From Bacteroidota bacterium (GTDB lineage Bacteria; Bacteroidota; Bacteroidia; Bacteroidales; FEN-979), in NCBI GenBank assembly GCA_026391835.1, contig JAPLDF010000041.1:203207-267206 (forward strand): 64,000 nt of DNA. The letters are read 5' to 3'. Under the pieces are notes generated by a model, which did not search any database, was not told the origin of the DNA, and was given only the letters and a program-made list of their open reading frames with translations. The position numbers and the translations under genes are program-made. Shown in pieces: positions 9,159 to 18,516 of this stretch. Position 1 is the first letter of the stretch, and the number at the start of each line of letters is the position of its first letter.

Positions 9159-12100
9159 TTACAATGAGTTTAAGTCGACAGGGCGCAATATACCAAACCA
9201 TTTGATCGTGCGCTCACCGAGTCCGTCGGCTTTCACATGTATCAGATACACCCCACCTGCGATCGGGATACCCGCAAAGTTTTTAAGATCCCAGTCCAAA
9301 GATGTCTTCGCATCGGTGTTCAAACCTGTTGTTGCCCCCCGTGGCATGACAATGAGTGACTTGTCCACGTTGAACTGGCGTATCATGGTACCACTCATAT
9401 CAAAAATGGTAACGACACATTTGTTTGGCAGGTTTACAATTTTAATTCGATTGTCAAGCTGGTTCCGCTCATAATCATCATACGCAAAATACGGATTTGG
9501 CACAACATTGATCAGATCAAGCTGGGTAGTGGATTTAGCTACATTATTCTTTGACGTCGAAATAGAATTGGTGTTAAATGTATACATCGGATAATTACGA
9601 TTTACAGTATCAGTTGACCCGGCAGGCATCGGAGTAGAGTAATACCGCTGGTATGGTTTTGATATCCTGATTTTCGTTGTAACTGTTGTTGATAACCATT
9701 CCTGTCCTGCAACTGCTAGCGGAATATTGACATACATTGCCGTTCCAAAAGCATATGCTTTAAATACCGTATTCCTCGGTAATTGCGTCATGAGGAAAGC
9801 ACCGCCGTCATAAGCAGGGTAATCAAGTTTAAGACCTGCACCCTGGTATGAATAATGGTTCATGACATAAACATAATGCTGCCCTCCAAATACAGGGGTA
9901 CCTGCTTCATTATATATCCGGGTTGAAGGATTCCACAACATGTCACGGCCGTTGTCGGCAACAAGCCATGAATTCTCGCCGAACATTATATTCAAACGTT
10001 CACCGGTTTCAAGGTTGATCGCATAGCCGGGGAACCAACCCATTCCTGTTGCGCTGATGAAGTTCGAATTATACATGGGATTATCACTCACAACACCTGT
10101 ATCACCATCAACATTTACCGATGCCGAATACCGTGCACCAAAGAATTTGGCTCCTCCCTGTGCAAGTTTTACATCCGGGCACATTTCCACAACAGGGCAC
10201 CTGGTCCAGAATTTTTTCTCCTTAGTAATCACAATGTCAACACTTGCAATGTTTGTAATGTTGGCATTTTTCTTTGATATTTGTGAAAAAGCGGGACCGA
10301 CGACCGATTGGTCTTTATTATAACTACTTGCCACAAGGCAATAAGGGGCCCAGATTCCAGTTTGAATGCGCTGGAAATTCTTATTCGGGTCAACAGGTTT
10401 ACCGTTTGTCCCATTCGCCATATCCCAGTCATAATAGGAGTCTCCATTGTTCGGATCTTTCCCCTTGTATGTTCCCGACCTGATCCAGTTGGCAGGATCA
10501 CCCGGAACATCGCTGTCTTCAACACCGGTAAGCCACCTTTTGGTACTGTCGCCAAAAATAGCAGGTGATGCATACAACAGGCCATTGCTGGGCGTTACAG
10601 AACTTGTAGTTGCCGATGTTTTAATGGAGTCTCCTGCGTTCGGCACCTGGTTTATGGTCAGTGCGATACCCAGGTCAAGGAAACATTGTTCATATTGATA
10701 AATGGTTGTTGTATCGGACCGGTATGAAGCACCTGTTGCATTGTTGATCAGTGTATATTTTCCGAACTGAATTTTTTTAGTGTCCGTAAACGGGTTGCCC
10801 GTCTTGACGTAAACCATGGAATCAAATCTCACGGTATACTCGCCCTGAACAACGTTCAGCGGATCGATCACCTTCACCTGTAAAGGTCCTTTGCCAATAA
10901 GGTAAGTAGGCCTGTAGCAAATCGGATAAGCAGTATCACCCAGTTTTGTTTTCGTCGAATCAATGGGTGGCTTAGACAGGATTTCAGCAATCGATGCTTC
11001 TGAGAAATCAAGTATCATTCCACCATTTCCCTGTCCCTGGATACGGGTAATCACAGGACCTTCGCCATAACTTGAATTTGTAATAACACCTAACGGGAGA
11101 TGTGGAATGGCTGTATAAATCTTAATGTTGCTGCGGCCTCTCAGGTATGGTTTTTTCTGACCATCAAGTGCCAGCGGATCATTTTGGACATACTTTTTAA
11201 ACTGATTGTAACCATAGGCAATCGCCAGGTAGTAATATTGTTTATGGTTGATCAGGCGGTCATCACCTGTTGCAAACATATCCTTCGTGAAAACAAATGA
11301 GTGCCTTACCCCTTTGTCTTCTCCCGGTGTCATAACCTGCCCGGTGTTGCCACCCAATGCCTGGTCATATGACCAGTTCACAAGTTTTGTTACCCCGTTC
11401 TGTACATCACATTCTGCAACCAGCCTTGATTTGCTTGCATCATCAATATCGGCTGACGACACTGTTGCATCTTTCAACTGGTAAATCTGGTATCCTTCAA
11501 AACGATAGAGTGAATCAGGGTTACGGATGGTTGGATCGACTTCCTGGTATTTTTCATTATAGTTGTTTCCCAGATCATTCCATTTACGGTTCGACAGGTA
11601 AACGATCAGTGAGTTTGGCAATTCTTCGATGGTGACATCAGGTGCATTTGGTCCGTTTAATACGGCAAAGCAATTATCGAAAAGGCTTTGTGCTTTATCA
11701 TCAACCTGTTGCAACAATCTTACTGACTCCTCAGCCGTACCTGAAATGGAACGGGCCCAGGGAATACCTACAGTGATATAGTTACATGCGCCTGGCTCCA
11801 GTTTAAATGGTCCGGCTGATTGCATGAAACGACGGTCTGACGGGTTGTTCCCTGCAGTAACCTCCGTCCACTCCTTCGGGCCGAAGGGATCTTGACCCTG
11901 GGTACCCCAGTTGCAGATATCGGTCAGGTTTGGAAACATGAAATCGCAATCAGGACCAACACTTCCGGGGGATCCAACGTGCGCGTTTCCTCCGTAAATC
12001 ATTTTGGCATTGTCTTTCCATATACCACGTAAGAACAGGTAGTATTCAGGGGCATAATCAGGGTCCTGCATATATTCGGGAACGCCGGAGAGGTTGTTGT

Positions 12101-13523
12101 TGTGATAAACGAACCGCCTCATGCCATATCGTTCATTATCCACAATTCCATCACCAAAGTTAACACCGTTGATAGCTTCAGCCCTTACAAGAAAAATAGC
12201 CGAATCAGTGCCACTCGGGCCATAGCCCATTTTTATTTTTGTTTTATCAAAATTGACAATTTCGCAAGGATGAGGATCAGCAGCGGTCGGATATGTGCTA
12301 AAGGAGGGTCCTTTCAAAGAATTACCTTTAAAAGAAGGATTGTCATAACCATCAGGATCCATGTAAGGTCCCTGGAAAAAGTCAACGCCGATTGCAGGCG
12401 GATGGGCGCCGTAGGCAAAACTCTGACCTGTGCCATCGATAGGTGTACCATTGTAGCAATAACCAAGTCCGCGGCCTACATCGCAACCTACATAATCATC
12501 GTTGGAATATCCAAGGTCCGGGTCAACCCATTGGCTGAAATAAGTTCCGGTTAAGGTATAAGTGGAACGGTTAATAAGTTCATAGGAGTAAAAGGTCATG
12601 TTGTTTATTTCGTCATTGGTAGCAAAGGCGAAATACTGTGCCCTGATTTCCATCCCGATGGGCTCACCCGTAGTTTCAGAATGGTAACTCCCTTTATCGT
12701 TGTATACGCTCCACAATGTCTGGTCACCTTTCAGCACCTGGTCAACCAGGATCCCTGCTGTGTCAATCTCAACGCCATTGGCGTTTTTTCCACCGTTTTT
12801 AATTTTAGCACGGGCAAGACGTGAACCTGGTTTCAGGTTTATGGGGCAAAGGGCATTTGCTAAATCGTAATAGGGATAATCACCACTTTTAGGATCGTAA
12901 TTACCATCTCCGTTCACATCCATAAATGGTGCAAGATAATAGGCCTGGCCTTTTGATTTGTTACCATGTGCCGGCCATTCCAAAATCGATTTTGGTATCA
13001 CATAATTTGGATAATCTGCCTGGTTGTCCCACCATGCGAGAAATTCCTGTACTTCAACCCGGGTTATCGGGAAAAGTTTATCATATTCTGCACAGGTTTC
13101 CGTGCTGATAGCGGCTGTTCCGTCAACAGTCAGCGGGCCGGGCCAGAAATCGTTCTTTGTGTGGGAAGTAGCGGTTGTCGGTCCCTGGCCGTATCGATAA
13201 GCAGCCAATTTCAGGTTGTTATTGACGTCGATCCCACCGATCCACAGGGAGAAAGAAAACATTGAGGTCTTCTTGGAACCTTTCGGGATTTCATATTCGG
13301 CGTTTTCGAGAAACCAACCATTGCCGTAAGAATAGCAAAGAGTTCTTACGTTATTGATATCAAGATATTTATAACTCGAACCAGAAGCACAGCCGGCTGC
13401 TGTTGATTTAATTGTGTTGGTGCTCTTTGTGCCACCCGTCTTGTGAAACTCCTCTGCACGCAGCATATTTGGGACCACCATACAGCAGAGTGCGATCACT
13501 AAAAAGCGAAGGATATTTTTCAT
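9159..13523 (-). CDS. Very large secreted protein with T9SS-type C-terminal domain
   Basis: I start at the ATG at 13523 (MKNILRFLVIALCCMVVPNM signal peptide), giving 1454 residues; the frame is open to 13574 but that part lacks a signal. The mid part is rich in calcium-loop-like stretches such as DVNGDGNYDP. The last 90 residues (VVPNPYFAYDDYERN, then a FDMSGTMIRQF strand and GGVYLIHVKADG) look like a T9SS sorting and attachment domain. There is no enzyme signature that I recognise. It lies between a TonB receptor and a PorV/PorQ-like gene, and the three are 47-57 bp apart, so a joint surface complex is likely. Confidence 0.75.
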   Translation of the reverse strand: MKNILRFLVIALCCMVVPNMLRAEEFHKTGGTKSTNTIKSTAAGCASGSSYKYLDINNVRTLCYSYGNGWFLENAEYEIPKGSKKTSMFSFSLWIGGIDVNNNLKLAAYRYGQGPTTATSHTKNDFWPGPLTVDGTAAISTETCAEYDKLFPITRVEVQEFLAWWDNQADYPNYVIPKSILEWPAHGNKSKGQAYYLAPFMDVNGDGNYDPKSGDYPYYDLANALCPINLKPGSRLARAKIKNGGKNANGVEIDTAGILVDQVLKGDQTLWSVYNDKGSYHSETTGEPIGMEIRAQYFAFATNDEINNMTFYSYELINRSTYTLTGTYFSQWVDPDLGYSNDDYVGCDVGRGLGYCYNGTPIDGTGQSFAYGAHPPAIGVDFFQGPYMDPDGYDNPSFKGNSLKGPSFSTYPTAADPHPCEIVNFDKTKIKMGYGPSGTDSAIFLVRAEAINGVNFGDGIVDNERYGMRRFVYHNNNLSGVPEYMQDPDYAPEYYLFLRGIWKDNAKMIYGGNAHVGSPGSVGPDCDFMFPNLTDICNWGTQGQDPFGPKEWTEVTAGNNPSDRRFMQSAGPFKLEPGACNYITVGIPWARSISGTAEESVRLLQQVDDKAQSLFDNCFAVLNGPNAPDVTIEELPNSLIVYLSNRKWNDLGNNYNEKYQEVDPTIRNPDSLYRFEGYQIYQLKDATVSSADIDDASKSRLVAECDVQNGVTKLVNWSYDQALGGNTGQVMTPGEDKGVRHSFVFTKDMFATGDDRLINHKQYYYLAIAYGYNQFKKYVQNDPLALDGQKKPYLRGRSNIKIYTAIPHLPLGVITNSSYGEGPVITRIQGQGNGGMILDFSEASIAEILSKPPIDSTKTKLGDTAYPICYRPTYLIGKGPLQVKVIDPLNVVQGEYTVRFDSMVYVKTGNPFTDTKKIQFGKYTLINNATGASYRSDTTTIYQYEQCFLDLGIALTINQVPNAGDSIKTSATTSSVTPSNGLLYASPAIFGDSTKRWLTGVEDSDVPGDPANWIRSGTYKGKDPNNGDSYYDWDMANGTNGKPVDPNKNFQRIQTGIWAPYCLVASSYNKDQSVVGPAFSQISKKNANITNIASVDIVITKEKKFWTRCPVVEMCPDVKLAQGGAKFFGARYSASVNVDGDTGVVSDNPMYNSNFISATGMGWFPGYAINLETGERLNIMFGENSWLVADNGRDMLWNPSTRIYNEAGTPVFGGQHYVYVMNHYSYQGAGLKLDYPAYDGGAFLMTQLPRNTVFKAYAFGTAMYVNIPLAVAGQEWLSTTVTTKIRISKPYQRYYSTPMPAGSTDTVNRNYPMYTFNTNSISTSKNNVAKSTTQLDLINVVPNPYFAYDDYERNQLDNRIKIVNLPNKCVVTIFDMSGTMIRQFNVDKSLIVMPRGATTGLNTDAKTSLDWDLKNFAGIPIAGGVYLIHVKADGLGERTIKWFGILRPVDLNSL

Positions 13524-13579
13524 AGTTGCATTATTTATAAACATACCGTAATTTTTTCTCATTAAAATTGTCAAATACC

Positions 13580-16500
13580 TTAGAAATTGAACATAAGACC
13601 TAATCTGATGGTCCTCGGAGAACTATAGCGATACGGGTTATTCATCTGGATCGAATACAGGTCACGATATGCCTGGGGATCAACCTGCTGGCTGATGGCA
13701 TTTTGCCATTCGGGAGCAGTAAGATAACCGTCATCGGCTGCGTCGCCGGTTCCAGGGTAAACAGCAGTTACATTCTGGGTATTTAACAAGTTTGCGAATT
13801 CAATATAAACATTGATGGTACCTTCTTTCTTCTTGTTGAGCGCAAAGTTGAAGTCCTTGTCGAAACGGGCGCTGATAAGAAACTGCCATGGCAACCGGGC
13901 ACCGTTGATACTTCCCTTGATGGGGCCCATGGCTCCGAAGGCAAGGATCTTGCTTGTCTGGGTGTAGGGTGTTCCCGATCCCCCTGTGAGGGTAACGTTG
14001 GCGCCCAGGTTTGACAGAATCTGTACAGGCGCCTTCCCGCTCTTTTTACGGTTGACAACAGGTCCGTTATAGTCCTTGCCACCGCCCCAGCGATAGTCGA
14101 AACTGATGTTGAACTGGTGACGACGGTCAAAGTTCAATGGATTCAGTGTACGCAGGTTGGGTTGGTCGGAACGGATAATCGTACTTGCTGCATCCGGGTC
14201 GGAACCGGTACCGTCCGCAAACTGGAGGGTGTAGTTGAAGCGCAAACGGGCATTGCCTGACCGGCGTAAATCGTATGTGAGGGTCAACCCTTTTACTGTT
14301 CCAAAGTCAATGTTGGTGTAGGAATAATAGGTTTTGGGATAAGCACCGCTTAACCGGTATTGCTGGATCTGGTCACGCATTTCACGATAAAAGACCGCCA
14401 GTTTCAATGAAGACGAATTGTTTATTTTCTGCTGGAAGCCCAACTCATAGTCGATGGTTTTCTCAGGCTTCAGGGCAGGGTTGTTAATCGTTCCTGTTGA
14501 ACCGGTGATCCCGATGTAATAATAACTTACAGGCTGAATCTGTACTTCATTGGAAGAAGGACGCTGTGTTAAAATGTCATAATGTGCATAGAACAACGCA
14601 TCATCACTAATTGGGAAAGAGAAGGAGATACGTGGCATCCAGTTGGTCTGGGGATCATAATCCTTGAAGGCAATGGCCCGGGTAGGCGCACCAACGGTGT
14701 CAACACCAGGATAAAGGAGATAAGGCTGCACACCGCTTCCGGCATCGAGTGCACGGACAGGATCCGTTATCGGGCTGCCATCTTTATTGTACCAGTTGTT
14801 GTCTGACCGGTATCCCGTAATTTTTGTCGGCTCCCGTGCATCATCAACATATACAATATAATCTCTTCCCATGCTTGAAGGGTGGGATACACTTGTTCCG
14901 TTTAGATCCGTCACTTCTCCAACAGTTTTAGCGGGATAAAACAGGTAAGGATCTTTCAGGACGGGTTGATTGGCATCAAAACGGTCGACACGAATCCCCA
15001 CGTTGAAGATCAAATCTTTAAAAGCAAATTTATCCTGGATGTACCCTGCAATATAAATTGGCTGGTAAGGCCCGATCGCCCTTGTATAATTTCCGCTGGC
15101 ATCCTGCTGGGTAAAGAAATCATCAAAACTTGTGCTTCCTGATATTTTTTTACCCGTGTAATCGTATCCGTAATACCCTACACTCGGTGATCCGTTGTTC
15201 AGGACTTCTTCGGCGCTGAACATGTCCATGGAGAGGAGTTGTCCGCTGGTCGAAAGCGTATGAAGCTGTAAGTTCTTGTCGTAATAGTTGATGGAGTTTT
15301 TTGCAAAATCATAGGAATACATATCAATCCAATCGCTGCCATCAATGGGTAAACCGAGTTTTTTACGCAGGTTGATGTCAAAATTCCGCTGTAGTACGGG
15401 AACATAGTTACGGAAGTAATTGATGGTATCCATATAAACGCCATTCCGGTAAACTGGCTGGGGATTTGCAAGATTCAATTCGTTGAGCTGGGTATTTGTC
15501 AATCCGCGCATAACATCCCAGAGAGAAGATCCGATATTGGTATAACCTGAATTTTTACGCTGCTGGTATTGCAATCCAACCTGGATTTCATGATTACCGA
15601 AGTCAGCGGCAAAGGAAGCATTTACGGCAACCTGGTCGTTGACCTGTTCGGAATAACCGTTGGGCCTGTTCCCAATGCTTGCGATGTTGCCATTCATCCC
15701 GCTGTAAGGGGGGGTTGGTTCCATCCCGTTGATCAGGCCTTTGCCGGAAATGATCTCGTTGATATTCTCATAATGTCCGACAGCGTCATCAAACAAGCCG
15801 TAATACTGCTGTGTCCAGCTGGAGGATTCGGGATTCAGATCGGAACCCTTATAGATAACGATGGTGTCGCGGGTACCATTCTGCAAATGTCCCCAAAGCC
15901 TGAGAACTGAGTCGTATGCAAGAGCCGGGGTATAGGCACGAACTGTATGAGTGGCAAAACTGCCCACATATCCATATTCAAAATAGTTATCTTTGTGATC
16001 AGCGTCTTCGGTTTTGTAGAAACTGCGGGTAAAGTCGGCACCAATTGAGTAATAGATGTTCTTAACAAAACTCTTGCTGTCGGTGGCAGCAGGGAACCGC
16101 TGCGTAAACCGGCCATTCACACGCCATGTATAATTGTTGGAGTGGGAATTATTCTGCCAGTTCATCATGGAATTGGCAAAACTGAAATTACGGCTGTCGT
16201 GCCAGGTAAAGGTACCGCCAAAAGAAAGGTTGATGGTCGGTGCTACCCTGAAATCAAGTTTTCCGGAAACGTTGATGTCGGTTCCGGCGGAGTTGAGCGT
16301 CGATTTTGTGGTCTGCATCTGGTCATAGGTCAGGAACTCCGAGTTGTACATAACGGCATTGTTCCCTCCGTATAGCCGCAACGGACTGGCAGTCAGGCTG
16401 TTCTTTACATCGTCCTTGACCCTGTATAATGGGAATGCAGCAGGACTTCCGTCTTTCTGGTAAATAAGGTCGCCGGCAATAAAGAAACCCATAATGGGTG

Positions 16501-17317
16501 TTTTATATCCACGGACGGTATCTTTTTTTGACACCAGCGGGCCGGTAAAGTTCACACCCAACCGGTTATATCCGAAAGCATCCAGCAATTGCGATGTCTG
16601 AAGATCGATTCCACCTGAAAAATCTTTGGAAGGGCCTTTGGTAGTGACATTGATAATACCACCGGTTGCATCGCCGTAGGCGGCAGGAGTACCGCCAAGG
16701 ATTACCTCTACCTGCTCAATAGCGCTCTGTGGCAGGGAATTGCTCCCGGTAACGCGCATCCCGTCAATAAAGTATACTGTCCCCGCCGTACGCGCTCCAC
16801 GCATACTGGTGATATTGCCGTTTGCATCAGTCGAAACACCACCAACGGTGGTTGCGACGGCAGAAGCGGATTTATTGGCCATTTTCGAAATTTCTTCAGA
16901 AGTAACTGTTCCTCCGGAAGTGGTCTGGTCTTTGGAGATCAGAGGCACCTTATAATCCACAACCTCAATTTCATTAAGGGTGGTTGTGGAAGCTTCCAGC
17001 TCGAGGTTCTGGAAGGTAATCTTGTCGGGAGAAACATAAATACCCCTGTACATAAAGGGCTTGTATCCAACAAAACTGGCCTTGAGGTCAACTTTTCCCG
17101 GAGGGATTGGCTTGATGGTGAAGTTACCGTCAAAATCGGAAGTAGACCCTCCAACCTGCACGCCCCCGACCTCAATAACAACATTGGCAAAGGAGATCGG
17201 TTCTTTGGTAGCTTTGTCAATGATCTTTCCCTTTAGTGTTCCCGACCCGGTTTGTGAAAATACCAACACGCTTGTTGCCAGTACAAAACCAATAGTAAAT
17301 AGTAAATTTCTTAACAT
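13580..17317 (-). CDS. TonB-dependent receptor with carboxypeptidase-like N-terminal domain
   Basis: The protein has 1245 residues from the ATG at 17317 (signal MLRNLLFTIGFVLATSVLVFSQ). Residues 25-110 are a CarboxypepD_reg-like beta-sandwich (GTLKGKIIDKATKEPISFAN), residues 120-225 the plug domain (SALPQ-type end with AYGDATGGIINVTTKG), and the rest a 22-stranded barrel ending in GLMFNF. Such receptors import large ligands across the outer membrane with TonB energy. No SusD partner follows; instead a giant secreted protein and a PorV/PorQ-like protein do. That fits the SusC-like class that works with T9SS cargo rather than classic glycan uptake (inference). Confidence 0.9.
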   Translation of the reverse strand: MLRNLLFTIGFVLATSVLVFSQTGSGTLKGKIIDKATKEPISFANVVIEVGGVQVGGSTSDFDGNFTIKPIPPGKVDLKASFVGYKPFMYRGIYVSPDKITFQNLELEASTTTLNEIEVVDYKVPLISKDQTTSGGTVTSEEISKMANKSASAVATTVGGVSTDANGNITSMRGARTAGTVYFIDGMRVTGSNSLPQSAIEQVEVILGGTPAAYGDATGGIINVTTKGPSKDFSGGIDLQTSQLLDAFGYNRLGVNFTGPLVSKKDTVRGYKTPIMGFFIAGDLIYQKDGSPAAFPLYRVKDDVKNSLTASPLRLYGGNNAVMYNSEFLTYDQMQTTKSTLNSAGTDINVSGKLDFRVAPTINLSFGGTFTWHDSRNFSFANSMMNWQNNSHSNNYTWRVNGRFTQRFPAATDSKSFVKNIYYSIGADFTRSFYKTEDADHKDNYFEYGYVGSFATHTVRAYTPALAYDSVLRLWGHLQNGTRDTIVIYKGSDLNPESSSWTQQYYGLFDDAVGHYENINEIISGKGLINGMEPTPPYSGMNGNIASIGNRPNGYSEQVNDQVAVNASFAADFGNHEIQVGLQYQQRKNSGYTNIGSSLWDVMRGLTNTQLNELNLANPQPVYRNGVYMDTINYFRNYVPVLQRNFDINLRKKLGLPIDGSDWIDMYSYDFAKNSINYYDKNLQLHTLSTSGQLLSMDMFSAEEVLNNGSPSVGYYGYDYTGKKISGSTSFDDFFTQQDASGNYTRAIGPYQPIYIAGYIQDKFAFKDLIFNVGIRVDRFDANQPVLKDPYLFYPAKTVGEVTDLNGTSVSHPSSMGRDYIVYVDDAREPTKITGYRSDNNWYNKDGSPITDPVRALDAGSGVQPYLLYPGVDTVGAPTRAIAFKDYDPQTNWMPRISFSFPISDDALFYAHYDILTQRPSSNEVQIQPVSYYYIGITGSTGTINNPALKPEKTIDYELGFQQKINNSSSLKLAVFYREMRDQIQQYRLSGAYPKTYYSYTNIDFGTVKGLTLTYDLRRSGNARLRFNYTLQFADGTGSDPDAASTIIRSDQPNLRTLNPLNFDRRHQFNISFDYRWGGGKDYNGPVVNRKKSGKAPVQILSNLGANVTLTGGSGTPYTQTSKILAFGAMGPIKGSINGARLPWQFLISARFDKDFNFALNKKKEGTINVYIEFANLLNTQNVTAVYPGTGDAADDGYLTAPEWQNAISQQVDPQAYRDLYSIQMNNPYRYSSPRTIRLGLMFNF

Positions 17318-17414
17318 ACCATACAATTTTATGTTAGATTATAAATGCGCTTGTAAAAGGCCGTAAATGTAATAATTATTTAAAATCAAACAGAAAATTA
17401 TTTGATTCCTAAAT

Positions 17415-17422
17415 CAAATATA
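17415..17422 (-). promoter_or_regulatory. Candidate promoter of the TonB receptor operon
   Basis: On the minus strand the bases read TATATTTG, a perfect TAnnTTTG -7 element about 95 bp upstream of the receptor start. The -33 element is not clear. Confidence 0.5.
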
Positions 17423-17510
17423 TAACCATTCTAAATTAGTCTGAAGTCAATTATGCAAACTGTTTCAAATGATCGGTAAACGGGTAAGAAGAGGGGCTAA
17501 AACCACCCGG

Positions 17511-17765
17511 TCAATGGATGTTGGGTGTGACTTTTTTCGACTCTTTTTTCATTTTTTTCATGCTTGCCCTGGTCGATTTAGACTGCCTGATGTTATGTCG
17601 CCTGACAGCCTTTTCGTAATCTGCTCTTGCCTGCTTTTGCTTCCTGGCACGCTCCCGCTCGATCTTTTTCTGATTTACCCGCGACTCTTGCGGTACAAAG
17701 GATACCAGCATAGGTAACATGGCAGACATCAAGATCAATAATAAAAACCTTTTTCCGGTAACCAT
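17511..17765 (-). CDS. Small basic protein with N-terminal hydrophobic segment
   Basis: An 84-residue frame from the ATG at 17765. Residues 6-26 are hydrophobic (RFLLLILMSAMLPMLVSFV) and could be a signal peptide or anchor; the rest is very rich in Lys and Arg with helical heptads (RERARKQKQARADYEKAVRR). The tail KKMKKESKKV resembles small unnamed Bacteroidota proteins that I recall only loosely. It may be an envelope-attached nucleic-acid or membrane-binding peptide, but no function can be assigned. It has its own upstream space of 200 bp shared with the Rieske-like gene on the other strand. Confidence 0.6.
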   Translation of the reverse strand: MVTGKRFLLLILMSAMLPMLVSFVPQESRVNQKKIERERARKQKQARADYEKAVRRHNIRQSKSTRASMKKMKKESKKVTPNIH

Positions 17766-17968
17766 AACCGACTTTTTTATCAGATTGTAAAATCCTCACC
17801 CTAACGTACCCTGGCAAAAATTCTGATTTACCTTATTTTTGACCAAAAACAGGCTACGGGAAAGGGTGAATTGATAAAATGCTTATTAAAACGAATCTGA
17901 TTATTTTTATCCCTGACGATATTATAATATTGTATGAAAGCAAACGTTAAAATTACGAAATTTGTATC

Positions 17969-18415
17969 ATGATAAATTTATTCCTGAAAAAAACTGTTAT
18001 GGTACGGCTGTTCATGACCGTCATGATCCTGGTTGCATGCTCCTGTAAAAAAGAGGAGCAGGCGCCTCAAATCCCTTACGTTTATGTTAATTTCAGCCTG
18101 AACCCCGATGGGACCCAGTACATTAATCTGAATGTCGTGAACGGTTGGGAGACAGTAAGCGGAGGATACAATGGAATCCTGATTTTCCGCAAATCATTAA
18201 ACGAATTTGCTGCATTCGAACGAGCCTGCCCGTATGATCCGACCAAAACAGGTGCCCAGGTGAGGGTTGAAACATCAGGAATAACATGTTATTGCCCGGT
18301 ATGCGGTTCAAAATTCATTTTAGTTGACGGAACACCCTATGCAGGTCCTTCGCATTATCCGCTCAAGCAATATACGACTTTTTATGACGGGGTGACACTC
18401 TATATTTCGAATTAG
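17969..18415 (+). CDS. Rieske-like lipoprotein with altered cluster ligands
   Basis: A 148-residue protein with a lipobox ending LVAC (C24) after a hydrophobic segment, so a membrane-anchored lipoprotein. The C-terminal part follows the Rieske fold pattern: a first motif AFERACPYDP, a second ITCYCPVCGSKF, then a GPSHYPLKQY segment where Rieske proteins have GPxxxPL. The two ligand motifs CxH and CxxH read CPY and CPVC here, so both histidines are replaced. It may bind a different centre (for example through the Cys residues) or none. It is expressed convergently with ahcY and has no obvious operon partner. Confidence 0.75.
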   Translation: MINLFLKKTVMVRLFMTVMILVACSCKKEEQAPQIPYVYVNFSLNPDGTQYINLNVVNGWETVSGGYNGILIFRKSLNEFAAFERACPYDPTKTGAQVRVETSGITCYCPVCGSKFILVDGTPYAGPSHYPLKQYTTFYDGVTLYISN

Positions 18416-18422
18416 GTTAACG

Positions 18423-18508
18423 AGTAAACGGGTAAACGGGTGAAAAAACCACCTGTTTACCCGTTTACTGTTCACTCGTTTACTTGTTTACCTGTTTACT
18501 TGCTTACC
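18423..18508. repeat. 8-bp repeat array forming a long inverted repeat between convergent genes
   Basis: Units of GTAAACGG and their complements GTTTACCC fill the space between the Rieske-like gene and ahcY. The segments 18423-18441 and 18451-18469 are 19-bp inverted arms with one mismatch around a 9-nt A-rich loop, followed by more GTTTAC units. A two-way terminator role is plausible. Confidence 0.75.
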
Positions 18509-18516
18509 AGTTTTTC

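Noticed and set aside
12102..12554. A 150-residue frame on the plus strand inside the giant secreted protein
   Set aside because: It is a shadow of the minus-strand gene, with no start context and no family motif.
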